Shown here: positions 51,701 to 57,860 of the stretch, one piece after another | Layout: every line of letters starts with the position of its first letter | Position numbering within the stretch: position 1 is the stretch's first letter | NCBI RefSeq assembly: GCF_032854445.1 | Contig: NC_088301.1 | Span: 26,766,402-26,830,401, forward strand | Direction: 5' to 3' | From: Liolophura sinensis | Taxonomy: Eukaryota > Mollusca > Polyplacophora > Chitonida > Chitonidae | Length of the DNA: 64,000 nt | Notes under the pieces: model-generated | What the model was told of the DNA's origin: nothing | Databases searched by the model: none | What the model saw: the letters and a program-made list of their open reading frames with translations, nothing else | Made by a program: the position numbers and the translations under genes

Positions 51701-52001
51701 ATATAGAAAAATTTATTTCTTATTTTCCAGTAACTTTTCACACTTAACCTGTTCGCTCTTTTTTTTTCTTCTCTTGTCTTTTCCACCTTTAAATAATTTT
51801 ATTTTGTCAGAAGGTTTAATTACATGCTAATAAAAATAAATGACAGAAGGGTTAATCAAAACTTTATTTCATTTGTTCCTGGTTCAGGCTGAAGAGTTGC
51901 AGAAGGTGATCAGTGCATCATTGGCCACCCAGCTAAAACGACCCAATGCCTTCGAGAATTCCAGTGTGGACTCCAACATGTCACAAGAATTCTTTGACTA
52001 A
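21499..52001 (+). CDS. DNAI4: Axonemal dynein intermediate chain 4 (WDR78 family), 3' part of a split gene, 18 exons
   Basis: Joined exons: 21499-21578, 22925-23106, 24312-24419, 25643-25712, 27423-27569, 28331-28452, 29830-29932, 31072-31217, 32202-32288, 32604-32681, 33295-33368, 33970-34124, 34675-34892, 35474-35602, 36053-36150, 40230-40305, 49669-49746, 51888-52001. All junctions are AG/GT and phases match throughout, giving 687 residues and a TAA stop. Residues 1-270 are charged and low-complexity in places, with a conserved helical block (RHKREEIKENL, VLQETETIWLLD, LSKSRAGNDRYVEKGM). Residues 300-650 form WD40-like blades, for example LSCSADWSIRMWHQD and FACVNEAAVEVWDLS. Family knowledge: WDR78/DNAI4 is the metazoan counterpart of Chlamydomonas IC138, an intermediate chain of the inner-arm dynein f/I1 complex that is assembled in cytoplasm and acts in motile cilia. 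Vertebrate members are near 850 residues, so about 150 N-terminal residues are missing here. The family was recognised by eye. DNAI3/WDR63 is the main alternative. Confidence 0.92.
21730..21762 (+). repeat. Poly(T) run
   Basis: More than 30 T in a row in the intron after exon a. Confidence 0.95.
21927..22166 (+). mobile_element. SINE family A, nearly full length
   Basis: A tRNA-like head starts with GGCATCCGTGGCTCAGTCGG (A box), and GAGTTCAAGTCC (B box) follows about 70 bp later. The body ends with ACACCAATCAAAGAAATAAATAAAT. It lies in the intron between exons a and b. Confidence 0.9.
22925..23106 (+). CDS. DNAI4: DNAI4 exon b
   Basis: The acceptor follows a T-rich tract and TCATCAG. The split codon GAT joins it to exon a. 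It encodes the conserved charged helix with RHKREEIKENLTESDLEKQ and the VLQETETIWLLDMPG segment, which is the best N-terminal family signature in the window. The exon ends at TATATTGAG in phase 0. The donor GTCTGC is weak, but it is the only GT that keeps the frame before the TGA at 23116. Confidence 0.88.
23172..23347 (+). mobile_element. SINE family A, internally deleted
   Basis: The head GGGCCTGCGTGGCC and the 3' end GAAATATTGTTGAGTATGG with an AATAAAT tail are present. The B-box region and part of the body are deleted. Confidence 0.8.
23416..23692. mobile_element. Two family C copies in head-to-head inverted arrangement
   Basis: The first half (23416-23510) is the reverse complement of a family C copy. 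It includes GGGATTACACTCTTTGGATA, the inverse of the AGAGAGTGTAATCCCT block at 23613-23630. The second half (23508-23692) is a plus-strand copy with GACATGTATTGCTGACGGTT, also found at 40672, and the ACTTTCTAAATCACAT end. The relation to 40458-40841 is clear in both halves. Confidence 0.75.
23785..24013 (+). mobile_element. SINE family B, internally deleted
   Basis: The tRNA-like head CTTTGGTGACCTAATGGTTA GAGCG (A box) and the GGGTCGGATCAT region (B box) are followed by ACTTTAAAAATG, then the GACTGAAAAATGGTTAAGTA tail and an ATTC-rich end. The middle with ACAAGAAGACACA is missing. Confidence 0.85.
24312..24419 (+). CDS. DNAI4: DNAI4 exon c
   Basis: The acceptor is TTTCTTTCAG and the donor is the strong GTAAGT. 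The 36 codons begin LSKSRAGNDRYVEKGMNTF, a conserved family block that precedes the linker. Both ends are phase 0. Confidence 0.9.
24493..24770 (+). mobile_element. SINE family B, diverged
   Basis: GTTAAATCGTCTGCCGCAAA, GTCGAGAGACCTGGAATCAA, ACTTGTTGCTGCC and a tail with TACTGGGAAATTGTTGAATG follow the family order. It starts 73 bp after exon c. Confidence 0.75.
24824..25091 (+). mobile_element. SINE family A, full length with 12-bp target-site duplication
   Basis: A box TGGCTCAGTTGG, B-box-like GAGTTGAAGTCC, body and AAATAAAT tail are all present. AAATGAAATTGG occurs immediately before (24812-24823) and after (25092-25103), a perfect target-site duplication. This defines the element ends precisely. 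Confidence 0.95.
25643..25712 (+). CDS. DNAI4: DNAI4 exon d
   Basis: The acceptor is ATTCTACAG and the donor is GTAGGG. The exon encodes DAGVMATNWDMYDTYAAEED followed by AKK, and it ends in phase 1. The tryptophan and tyrosine-rich acidic stretch is typical of the family just before the low-complexity linker. Confidence 0.88.
26292..26643 (+). mobile_element. SINE family B, variant with a perfect palindrome
   Basis: The head (GAGCATCCACTTCGGATGCG), the GGTTCGGGTGACACC B-box region and the tail ATTGTTAAGTACGACGTTAA with CACTC repeats are present. A 20-bp palindrome at 26371-26390 marks a subfamily shared with 30,500-30,783. Confidence 0.85.
27423..27569 (+). CDS. DNAI4: DNAI4 exon e (acidic and serine-rich linker)
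   Basis: The acceptor is TTTGCCAG and the donor is GTATGC. The exon encodes GSTDEEEEDHEGTISRP followed by a Ser/Thr/Arg-rich region with ASARSKSSGRATL. It is phase 1 at both ends. This is probably a disordered linker. Exons d and f fit it in phase. Confidence 0.82.
28331..28452 (+). CDS. DNAI4: DNAI4 exon f
   Basis: The acceptor is TTTTCTTCAG and the donor is GTACAG. The exon encodes ESRGTMVSSTAGTESLFTS and ends with STEESILQ in phase 0. It is Ser/Thr-rich and probably disordered. The start of a family B SINE lies 50 bp after the donor. Confidence 0.82.
28502..29148 (+). mobile_element. SINE family B interrupted by SINE family A
   Basis: The left part 28502-28649 carries the head (CTTTGGTGGATTGTTGG) and the GAGATCCAGGATCAG region. 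The right part 28928-29148 carries ACAAGAAGACACATTATATA and a tail TTGTTAAGTACAATGTAAAA with (ATTC)n. The two parts join across the 28650-28914 insertion and its target-site duplication. Confidence 0.9.
28650..28914 (-). mobile_element. SINE family A, full length, inserted into a family B SINE
   Basis: A complete minus-strand copy is flanked by 13-bp duplications CTAGAGCAAGGTA at 28637-28649 and 28915-28927. The interrupted sequence on both sides is a family B SINE, so this insertion is younger than that copy. Confidence 0.95.
29830..29932 (+). CDS. DNAI4: DNAI4 exon g
   Basis: The acceptor is GGTTTACAG and the donor is GTACAT. The exon encodes SDRLKKDLFFMERVVNLNSY followed by QSKQASFRGFSTVE. 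The phrase MERVVNLN with a following Y/Q pair is a strongly conserved family block immediately before the WD40 domain. It ends in phase 1. Confidence 0.92.
30500..30783 (+). mobile_element. SINE family B, palindrome subfamily
   Basis: It is closely similar to 26292-26643 in GTAGATCCAGGGTCAGTCC, the palindrome (30559-30578), the CAGTGAAGCAGCACTGGAT segment and the tail GTTAAGTACGACATTAAACC. The A-box side is truncated. Confidence 0.85.
31072..31217 (+). CDS. DNAI4: DNAI4 exon h (first WD blade begins)
   Basis: The acceptor is CTGTTCAAG and the donor is GTCAGT. After a linker it encodes LDRLWSYNCPLTKGRNVSCL and then SWNSHNQ. The pattern VSCLSWN followed by DLIAVGYG in the next exon is typical of the first blade of dynein intermediate chain propellers. 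The phases agree on both sides. Confidence 0.92.
31338..31705 (+). mobile_element. SINE family B, full length with 12-bp target-site duplication
   Basis: It has the A-box-like TGGCCTGATGGTCAGAGCG, ATCAAACTC region, full body, tail ACATTGTTAAGCATGATGTT and (ATTC)n end. ACCAAATGATGG occurs at 31326-31337 and 31706-31717. It lies just after exon h. Confidence 0.93.
31765..32186 (+). repeat. 43-bp tandem array next to the exon i acceptor
   Basis: Ten copies of a unit with TTGTTGTATTTATAATA and GGTGTATGCATAA are present. Two unit types (AACAATTG and AACGGTTG or AACAGTTG) alternate, giving an 86-bp dimer. The last, partial copy ends at TACCTG and runs straight into the polypyrimidine tract and CAG of exon i. 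Confidence 0.97.
32202..32288 (+). CDS. DNAI4: DNAI4 exon i (end of blade 1)
   Basis: The acceptor is TTCTCCTGCAG and the donor is GTAAGT. The exon encodes DLIAVGYGQYDFTRQKPGLV and then CCWSLKNPE. The phrase CCWSLKNPE is the diagnostic dynein intermediate chain motif (W-S-[IL]-K-N-P). It is 29 codons long and phase 0. The last copy of a 43-bp tandem array stops 15 bp before the exon. Confidence 0.95.
32604..32681 (+). CDS. DNAI4: DNAI4 exon j (blade 2, first half)
   Basis: The acceptor is TTTTTTGCACAG and the donor is GTAAGT. The exon encodes YPERTYTFSEGVTALDFSKA and then NPNLLV. It continues the motif N-P-E-Y-P that marks dynein intermediate chains. It has 26 codons and is phase 0. Confidence 0.95.
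33295..33368 (+). CDS. DNAI4: DNAI4 exon k (blade 2, second half)
   Basis: The acceptor is CTTTGACAG and the donor is GTAAGT. The exon encodes VGLYNGGVAIFNVRSTTDEP and then IIDN, a conserved intermediate chain segment (VG-Y-G-V-x-[IV]-[FY]-x-[VI]-R). It ends in phase 2. Confidence 0.95.
33538..33670 (-). mobile_element. SINE family A, old and diverged fragment
   Basis: The minus-strand order of the tail, GTGGCCAGCATTATTATGGG and the CGCAGGTCGTTGGCAGA part follows the family body, with many substitutions. It lies in the intron after exon k. Confidence 0.65.
33970..34124 (+). CDS. DNAI4: DNAI4 exon l (blade 3)
   Basis: The acceptor is CTTATCTGCAG and the donor is GTATGC. The exon encodes SSPGKHTAPIWQLHWIEKER and later VLVSVSTDGRITQWSIRKGF. 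The phrases K-H-x-x-P-[IV]-W-x-[LV]-x-W and S-x-D-G-R-[IV]-x-x-W are hallmark blade motifs of the family. Confidence 0.96.
34675..34892 (+). CDS. DNAI4: DNAI4 exon m (blade 4, longest exon)
   Basis: The acceptor is TGCTGTTGCACAG and the donor is GTAAGT. The exon encodes DLMKLKRLPT, a lysine-rich insert, then GGFCVDFQKHDTNIYLAGTE, EGHIHKCSCSYN and YLESYNGHA. The phrase YL-G-T-E-E-G-x-I-H-K-C-S is highly characteristic of axonemal dynein intermediate chains. Phase 1 in and phase 0 out. Confidence 0.97.
35474..35602 (+). CDS. DNAI4: DNAI4 exon n (blade 5)
   Basis: The acceptor is GTTGATTTCAG and the donor is GTAAGT. The exon encodes GPVYKVLWSPFVPDLFLSCS and then ADWSIRMWHQDQ. It is a nearly perfect WD blade with S-C-S-A-D-W-[ST]-[IV]-[RK]-x-W. 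It has 43 codons and is phase 0. Confidence 0.97.
36053..36150 (+). CDS. DNAI4: DNAI4 exon o (blade 6)
   Basis: The acceptor is CTGTTTTCAG and the donor is GTGAGT. The exon encodes KSVFDICWSPRSSVVFACVN and then EAAVEVWDLSVS. It is a WD blade of the family and ends in phase 2 within a threonine codon. Confidence 0.96.
36345..36573 (+). mobile_element. SINE family A, 3'-truncated
   Basis: The head GGGGGCCTCCGTGGCTTAG, the B box GAGTTCAAGTAC and the body up to GTCGTATAAGGGAAATG are present. The GTAAAACACC tail is absent. It lies about 200 bp after exon o. Confidence 0.88.
36649..36893 (+). mobile_element. SINE family A, small internal deletion
   Basis: The head with GGCACAGTTGGTTAGCGCG, the B box GAGTTCAAGTCC and the (AAAT)n tail are present. 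About 20 bp between the B box and the body are missing. It is a separate insertion only about 75 bp after the preceding copy. Confidence 0.9.
37285..37371 (+). mobile_element. SINE family A, short 3' fragment with 14-bp target-site duplication
   Basis: Only the last 87 bp of the family are present. TCTTCCAATTTGGG occurs at 37271-37284 and again at 37372-37385, which shows a 5'-truncated retrotransposition event and not a later deletion. Confidence 0.92.
37373..37681 (+). repeat. Duplicated segment, copy 1
   Basis: 309 bp, highly similar to 41107-41410 in direct orientation. The main difference is an extra 5 bp (TTTAT) in this copy. It begins directly after a SINE A tail. Confidence 0.93.
37811..37910 (-). 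mobile_element. MITE-like element D, internal fragment
   Basis: The reverse complement contains GGCATTATTCTGTGCAGACT, AATTGGCTAACCC and AATGTAATTTTGTCGCC in the order of element D. The ends are not preserved. Confidence 0.7.
40230..40305 (+). CDS. DNAI4: DNAI4 exon p (blade 7, first half)
   Basis: The acceptor is ATCATTCACAG and the donor is GTAAGC. The exon encodes LDPVIVYTPVSGARLTSVTF and then AMNSE. The intron before it is 4.1 kb and the intron after it is 9.4 kb. Both hold many repeats. Confidence 0.93.
40458..40841 (+). mobile_element. Composite SINE-like element (family C) with terminal direct repeats and 12-bp target-site duplication
   Basis: Direct repeats of 91 bp lie at 40463-40553 and 40754-40844 and differ at about one position. 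The whole is bounded by ATAAATCGTTTA at 40446-40457 and 40842-40853; the last three bases of the right repeat overlap the duplication, so the exact edge may shift by a few bases. The interior has GGTTCGAAACC at about 40711, a perfect B-box-like motif, and TGACGTCATTTGCG at 40571. The layout resembles an LTR-type miniature or a SINE copied as a partial tandem. The 12-bp duplication argues for target-primed insertion and against an LTR integrase. Confidence 0.75.
40944..41106 (+). mobile_element. SINE family A, 5'-truncated, at the edge of a duplicated segment
   Basis: The 3' 163 bp of the family, ending in (AAAT)n, are followed at once by CTTCCAATTTGGGGG, the start of a 304-bp segment that also follows the copy at 37285-37371. 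Confidence 0.92.
41107..41410 (+). repeat. Duplicated segment, copy 2
   Basis: 304 bp, copy of 37373-37681. It also begins directly after a SINE A tail, but that SINE is longer and has a different upstream neighbour. The two copies lie on either side of exon p. Confidence 0.93.
41615..41799 (+). mobile_element. SINE family A, degenerate
   Basis: CCAACTCATGCTGGCTTCCT, the ATAATGCTGGCCGCCGTC block and the AACACCAATCAAAT tail are recognisable. The head is strongly diverged and the body has a deletion. Confidence 0.8.
41800..45126. other. Part of the largest DNAI4 intron
   Basis: AT-rich intron sequence. A (TCAA)n run at 41917-41936 and the irregular repeat at 44184-44287 are the only structures seen. 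Confidence 0.6.
44184..44287 (+). repeat. Short irregular tandem repeat
   Basis: Five or six copies of TTATGTAACAGAGTTTGGAC, some truncated to TTATGTAACAGAG, lie in the largest intron. Confidence 0.9.
45140..45404 (-). mobile_element. SINE family A, full length with 13-bp target-site duplication
   Basis: Read on the minus strand it has the A box, B box, body and AAAT tail. TGATTCATTAATA lies at 45127-45139 and 45405-45417. It sits in the largest intron, in reverse orientation to DNAI4. Confidence 0.95.
46225..48215. repeat. Satellite-like array, about 54-bp unit with higher-order structure
   Basis: About 37 copies of a unit with ACATATATGACAATGTGTCT, TTCACATTGCTTGGCTGCAG and TGCTGTGAAATA. 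A shorter variant with GTGTCTTACAC recurs at 46623, 46781, 47047, 47205, 47363, 47629 and 48104. The spacings are 158, 266, 158, 158, 266 and 475, so the array has a three-unit and five-unit higher-order period. It lies wholly inside the intron between exons p and q. Long ORFs on both strands arise because the 54-bp unit lacks stops in several frames. I do not regard them as genes. Confidence 0.97.
49262..49461 (+). mobile_element. MITE-like element D, second full copy
   Basis: It starts TAATTCTTCAACC and ends GGTTGAGGAATTG. The interior aligns along its whole length with 11125-11335. It lies about 210 bp before exon q. Confidence 0.8.
49669..49746 (+). CDS. DNAI4: DNAI4 exon q (blade 7, second half)
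   Basis: The acceptor is CTTTGCTACAG and the donor is GTGAGC. The exon encodes CLLVGDSEGQVTVYQLRCMA and then PYPDKQ. The phrase [LV]-x-V-G-D-x-x-G-x-V-x-V-Y-x-L is the last blade signature of intermediate chains. It has 26 codons and is phase 0. Confidence 0.96.
50310..50430 (+). mobile_element. Diverged SINE family A 3' end
   Basis: GCATGTAAGTGAAAATTCTT followed by TTTTAAACATCAAATAAATA resembles the last part of family A. It is old and lacks the head. Confidence 0.5.
51888..52001 (+). CDS. DNAI4: DNAI4 terminal coding exon with TAA stop
   Basis: The acceptor is CCTGGTTCAG. The exon encodes AEELQKVISASLATQLKRPN and then AFENSSVDSNMSQEFFD, followed by TAA at 51999-52001. The short helical and Ser-rich tail after the propeller fits the family. 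The 3' untranslated region follows without a clear canonical AATAAA nearby. ATTAAA occurs at 53207-53212. Confidence 0.92.
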   Translation, partial: AEELQKVISASLATQLKRPNAFENSSVDSNMSQEFFD

Positions 52002-55000
52002 CTCCAATGCAACCAAGACTTTTACCAATATTGGAAGTACTGTCGCCATTGTTGAGCTGCGGCGTTTTAATGGCAAGAACCAAAACTCCATTCCGCTATT
52101 TTTCATTTGCTGCTGATTCCAGTCAGTTATTTTGTTTTAATGCAATTCCGTGTACACTTATGTGTACGGATGAGGCTGATTCTGTTGCATACATGTATAA
52201 GGAGTATGTACATTTCTGTGTTTCTATAATCCATTGATATTCACCTGGAGACTTTTTTTCATTTTCGTTGGCAGTATGCTGTCTGCCTGATGGCCTGAGA
52301 GTTTTTTTCTTACATGGTATTCCCCTTTTGTTCAGTATTCCTGTCAGAAGGCTAAAGGCATATCTTTTTTCAACTTGATTTCCAAAAGTTTCTTTAGCAT
52401 GCTACATGTATATTCCAGTGGTACACCAAGTGTACATACACGTACACTTTTTGTGTACCCAACTGGCAGGGTAGAATGATGGTTCATTGTTGGATACTGC
52501 TCCGTGGAAACACACAATTGTACAGAGGTGGATGGAAGATGGGGTGAGATTAGCATTACCCTGGTATTGCCTGACTAACTTTTGTCCTGGAAGAGGTCAA
52601 GGAGGCCCCCGTTGGTGTCCACTCTCTGGGGAACATGGATTTTCACAGACTGAAATTAAGTGGAATATGGGTTTAGTTTAAAGTAATTGGCCACTGACAT
52701 TTCTCCCTACAGCCTTCTCGGCAGGTCTCCTGTAGACCTATTGGTTTAGGGCCACTGGGGTAAGTGTGAGAGAGAACCATTTCCTGTCAGAATCCAATGG
52801 CATGATTGTTTTAACAGCCCTGGGCCAGGGGGAGAAGTCTTATTGTGTGAGTTCGTATTGTGGCACGGAGCTCGGTAGAGCAATACTGTCAAGAACGCCG
52901 TCATTAACCATCAAACAAGATCATTCCTGACATGCACCCGGTTTTAAACAGATTTGACCTACTTGGTCGCTGAAGGTGTTAGTAGTGGGATAAAATTTCT
53001 TTGCCTGCTGAAGGTATTTGCTTGTCTGTGCGAGTGCACTAAATGTGTGCTTAACAAGTTATTTCCAAGACTTGCATTGATGGCAGTGAGTTGTTAAAGT
53101 TGTCAAGGCTCCGTCCGCTGCGGGGAATTTACATCCAGAAATGTGATATACCGTTGTTTATACACGTATGTTGTACTTTTCAGTTATGCATGATTTGTCT
53201 ATTTATATTAAAACATTCATATTACCTATACCTGTTTACTCTGATTGATTGTTCTGGAAAGGTTCAGTTTTTAAAATGAATATAGCTTCAGTTTAACGTT
53301 CCAGAAGAGAAGAATGGTTAAGATATTTTGTCTTTCAGTCGCCAGTAATAAGCGAAGTATTCAAATCACAGTATTGATCGTTATCCCCACAGTCTCTTAA
53401 AACTATATGTAGTTAGCAGTTTTCAGTGATGTTAGAAAGACATAATACCCTATGCGTCAGAACCGGTTCATAACACTATATTAAACACATACAAAGGCTC
53501 ATATTTGTACTGTACAAAATATCCCGCTATGAAGCAGGATTGCAAGGCACACAAGTTACGAGTTCAACCCTGGCCTTTCCGGCCTTCTTTTGTCGAATGG
53601 TTTACTCCAGTTTCCTCCGCACGTATCAGTGACAGCCATCGTATGCAAGTGAAATACTCGGCGTAAGACGTTTATAGACAACAATTAAAGAAATAATGGG
53701 ATCTTTCTTTCGGAGTATCAGTTTTGTTTGAACGTAACACTATCTACAAGTGTGTATTTAATCTTTCAAGTGGCGACGGGGTTATGATAATGAATAGGTT
53801 ACTAACCTGTTCATGAAACATTGCACAGGAGAGCACCGGGGGCCGCATATTGCCACCAAGTTAAAGGAAATCTCGTCCCTGAGAATGGTGTAGAACTCAT
53901 GCACGTCTTGTGACCTAGGGGTCAGCTTCACTTAGTGACACCAAATCTTATACCATGTATAGAATGTCCAAAGTAAGTTGCGACATGTTTATAGGCGTTA
54001 CCCACATCAGCGTAAATCACTTATTTATAAACATGATGCCAAATGTACTGAAGGACAGATTTTCTAACCATTAGATATATTCAATTCAAACTGCTGTTAC
54101 TTATTGTGTTTCCCGTATTTTATCAGCCCTTTAAAACACAGTTGGGACGTCAACTTACTGTCAAAGTGTAGTTGCTTTTTAAGGAAACTACATATGGTGT
54201 ACATTCTTATTGTAGAATATACAGTCCGACGGAAAACTGTAGAGAGACACCAAAAGCAGAATTACATGGCGAAACAATACACGGTGCTATGTGGCCTGAT
54301 CTCACAAAGGTTTCTCTCACTGCGCCACCCCAACTTTACATAAGACACCATTGCAAACCACTACCCTAAAAGCAAATGCTCTACCGCGATGCTTTCCTGT
54401 TCAATTGGCGCATGTGTGCAAAGATACAAGAAGCGTGAACCCAGATATCCCACACAATTTCACTGGGCCCGCGCGTATAAAGCACACGAACGTCTTACAT
54501 AAAGTACGGCAATATAGTTTTCAGCCTGGTAGATATATATATATAGTCCAAATTCACTGCACAAAATAGGACAATTTGTGTCAAATGTTTACTCCACCTA
54601 TCATTTGAGTTAGTGTAGAAAGTCACTCGGGTACGTGAATATTGTTAGTGACTATCGTTTAAGACAAAGAAAGCACTTGTGTCAGTGCTTGTATTGTATC
54701 ACAGGAGAATCGGTGCTGTCGGGTCTCGTCGATTCTGTTTTAGGAAAGTACTGTCCCTTGTAGTTTCTCCATTACATAATCTTGCCATTAGCCGAGGCAT
54801 CAGAAACGTAAACTTGATGTTTGGAAGTGACGAGTGTTGTATTTGTGCATGAGACCTGGGCTGCAGATGCTTGAAACCATCTCTTCTACTAGGTAATGTA
54901 ACGTTTACCTTACCTGCATGTAACTGTGTCAGAGATAAATTGAAAAGAAAACAGAACATGTCAGCAGTTGGCTTATCGTTAATAGACTTCCCTTGTAACT

Positions 55001-55904
55001 CGTGAGATACGGGTATCAGTCACATACCTCATTAATGATACTGGGACATCTTTGGTAATTCTCTGACTCCATGCTACATCAAAGGTGTAAAAAAGAGTTT
55101 ATTGTAGACTCATTGGATCGTAATGTACGAAAACCAATAAACATATTCATTGCTCAGATTATTTACCCATCTGGCTACAAAGGATAAACAACTTCCTAGC
55201 AGAGTGACACAGACCAGAGTGAAGCCCCATAACTGTTAAACTGTACATTTAGGTCGTGTTTTGCTTACTTACCGCGTGTTGACAGATCTCTAGCCATATA
55301 GGCATATAGATGAATATCAAGTCTGACAAGGTTTGGAAAACAGCAAAGGAAAACCTAGGCTGGAACTTACCCGATTATAGCTATAGCTTCTGTTTCCATC
55401 AAAGCTTCAATAGAAAGAACTATAACGAAACTACATATTAATATCCTATTCAAAATTTTTCTCGAGTACTCGTTTTAACTTGCACGGGTTTTTATCCATT
55501 TTTGTTGAGGAGTGTAATAATTTATGAATTGTTGAATTTGTGATCATTTAATTGAAAGCAGTGAAGATTATTTTTTCGATTTCAAGAGTCTGGCATAGTT
55601 CAGTTAGTAATTGCCTGATTATGCAATGTCTTTAAATAACCTTAAGCCATTTTTTACTTGAAAATTAATCACCTGACAGAACAAGCTAATCTTGTTTTGT
55701 TTCAAATCACGCATTAAAGATCTTTTTTTAGGTATGTCTGTTGCCTGTTTGCGCCCTTCTGGCCAACTACCGTACTTTATTTTCCGTTTAATAACGGCTC
55801 CTAATACATTGCCCGATTTGGTTAAAATTTTGTGCTCAAGATTATTGTCAAACCCTAGATGTAGTTCCAATACCAGTCGTCCACAAGAAATGTTCATTTG
55901 AAAG
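52002..55904. other. DNAI4 3' untranslated region and flank
   Basis: The 3' end of the transcript cannot be placed. ATTAAA at 53207-53212 is one candidate signal. A minus-strand ORF at 55619-55897 (with RKIKYGSWPEGRKQ) is mirrored by an open plus frame. I do not recognise either. Confidence 0.5.
53535..53698 (+). mobile_element. Diverged SINE family A related sequence
   Basis: A B-box-like GAGTTCAACCC is followed by CCAGTTTCCTCCGCACG, GTGACAGCCATCGTATGCAA, GTGAAATACTCGGCGTAAGA and AAAGAAATAATG in the family order. The sequence is strongly diverged. Confidence 0.55.
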
Positions 55905-56162
55905 AAAAGACGGTGCCGAGGTGGTTATCGTGCTTGCGAGGGGCAAAGACCCAGGAACCTCATACCAATGCGGTCGCTGTGAGTTGAAGTCCAACTCATG
56001 CTGGCTTCCTGTCCTTCCGTACGTGGGAATTTGTACAGCAACCTGCGGATGGTCGTGGGTTTCCCTCGGACTCTGCCCGGTTTCCTCCCACCATAATGCT
56101 GACCGCTGTCGTAAAGGTGATATATTCTTGAGTACGGCGTAAAACGTCAATCAAATAAATGA
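55905..56162 (+). mobile_element. SINE family A, diverged head
   Basis: The B-box-like GAGTTGAAGTCC, the body with GGATGGTCGTGGGTTTCC and the GTAAAACGTCAATCAAATAAAT tail are clear. The A-box region is diverged (GGTGGTTATCGTGC). Confidence 0.85.
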
Positions 56163-57222
56163 AGAAGACAGCAAAGTAAACTTGGAAGAGAGGAACAGGA
56201 CAAAGCCATTCTTTCTGACATACTTGGCAAGTCTATAAATGACTTTTTAATCTGGAATTCTTGCTAGTCCATAGGATACGCCATGTTAGAGAAACCGGAA
56301 ACATATATACCCGACTCTCATATGGCTGAAAGGCAAAACGGAGTATCCGCGTGACGTCAGCGGAAATGTGGTTCTCGGTTATAGAAATGTGTCGCGCCTG
56401 GTAGGTTAATATTGGCAACATTTGGGCCCTTTTTATTTAATCATTGTGCGCCATTTTGCTACTTTCATTGAACTGCGATATCATACTCCTCAACAGAGCA
56501 TGCGTCGCTCTCTACCTTTCGCCTTACATCACTGCCACCAACAGACAAGCTTTACGGAGTATGCAGCGATATCTCGGTTACGCAACATAACAAAAATAGA
56601 AAGTTATGCTTTTTAAACTTTGTGTGGAATACTTTATCGATGGATATACACAGTTAGGCTAGTGTTGTCTTCCCTCTTAGCGATTTCCTCGATTCTGATT
56701 AATCATTGATTTCCGTGCAGTAACTGCTTCTGATATTGCCTGATTTTATTATAAAACCTGTGTGCAGATATATTTTGTGGCCCTTCACAGCAAGTTGGAA
56801 AACCGGCTTGATGACTGTAAAAGTGTTGCATGGGCTTTATAGAGTGCGTGGGATATAAAAATTTTCTGATTTAGCTTGTTTCTCTCTGGTTTTCGTTTAA
56901 ACTAACATTGGCGGAAAATGCACCGTTAGTTGCAAAGTGGGGCTGGGTATTTCTACAGCCTCGCACATTCTCCCGTGGAATGCCAGCAAAGCTGTGTAAA
57001 TATTCTGAGCCACCAATACGCCTGACCAGATTGAAGGGGGTTATAACACCAGACCGCGTTAAGCTTCTGTCGGAATAAGTATAAAAGCTACTCTGCACTT
57101 CTCACCAAGACGAGAACACTAAGTGGATGTAGCACATACCAACCCACAGGATACCGCCTGACCAGTATGACTCAACACTAGTTTTTTGCCCAATAATATA
57201 AACACCAGGTCTACGTCTCGCT

Positions 57223-57294
57223 ACATTACAAATTGATGGCATACTGTTGCTTTTGGAGACATTACAAATTGATGGCATACTGTTGCTTTTGGAG
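57223..57294 (+). repeat. Perfect 36-bp tandem duplication
   Basis: ACATTACAAATTGATGGCAT plus the next 16 bases are repeated twice without change, which suggests a recent event. Confidence 0.95.
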
Positions 57295-57639
57295 ACATTC
57301 CAGACAGGGATTCAGAGCAAATATACAAGCTCGGCCTCTCTAACTAGGAAGTAAAACAGCCGCATGTTTGGCGAATGTTTGCGCACAGGCTATTTTTTCT
57401 TGTCTTAAATTCTCGATCATTATTGTAATTGCATGTGCACGTTTACGTTATTGGCATGTGCAATATACATCGTTCTGGAAGCGATCGAGTTTAATCAGAA
57501 TGGAACGGTTATGATATTGCACGTAGTGGTAACTGGAAAACACACTTCTTAAAAGAATTTATCAGAACGTCATCGAAGGTAAATCTCTCTTGAGCAGCAG
57601 CTATGAAAATCAATCTGAAATACTTGACACGAAATGTGT

Positions 57640-57860
57640 CACTGGGTGATTAGGTTGCCAGCGCGGCGCAATGACCGGGAAGCCGCTCACCAGTGTGATA
57701 GCTGTGAGTTCAAATCCAGCTCATGCTGACTTCCTCTCTGGATGGTCGTGGGTTTCCCTTGGGCTCTGCCCGGTTTTTTCCCCACCATAATGCTTACCGC
57801 CGTCGTATAAGTGAAATATACGTGAGGACGGCGTAAAACACCAACGAAAGAAATAAATTA
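57640..57860 (+). mobile_element. SINE family A, internally deleted
   Basis: The head remnant GATTAGGTTGCCAGCGCGG, B box GAGTTCAAATCC, and the tail GTAAAACACCAACGAAAG are present. The segment between TTCCTCTCTG and GATGGTCGTG is shortened. Confidence 0.85.

Noticed and set aside
55619-55901. ORFs on both strands (92 codons minus, 69 codons plus)
   Set aside because: Neither translation is recognised and each is open opposite the other, without splice or promoter context. Possibly an old transposon piece.
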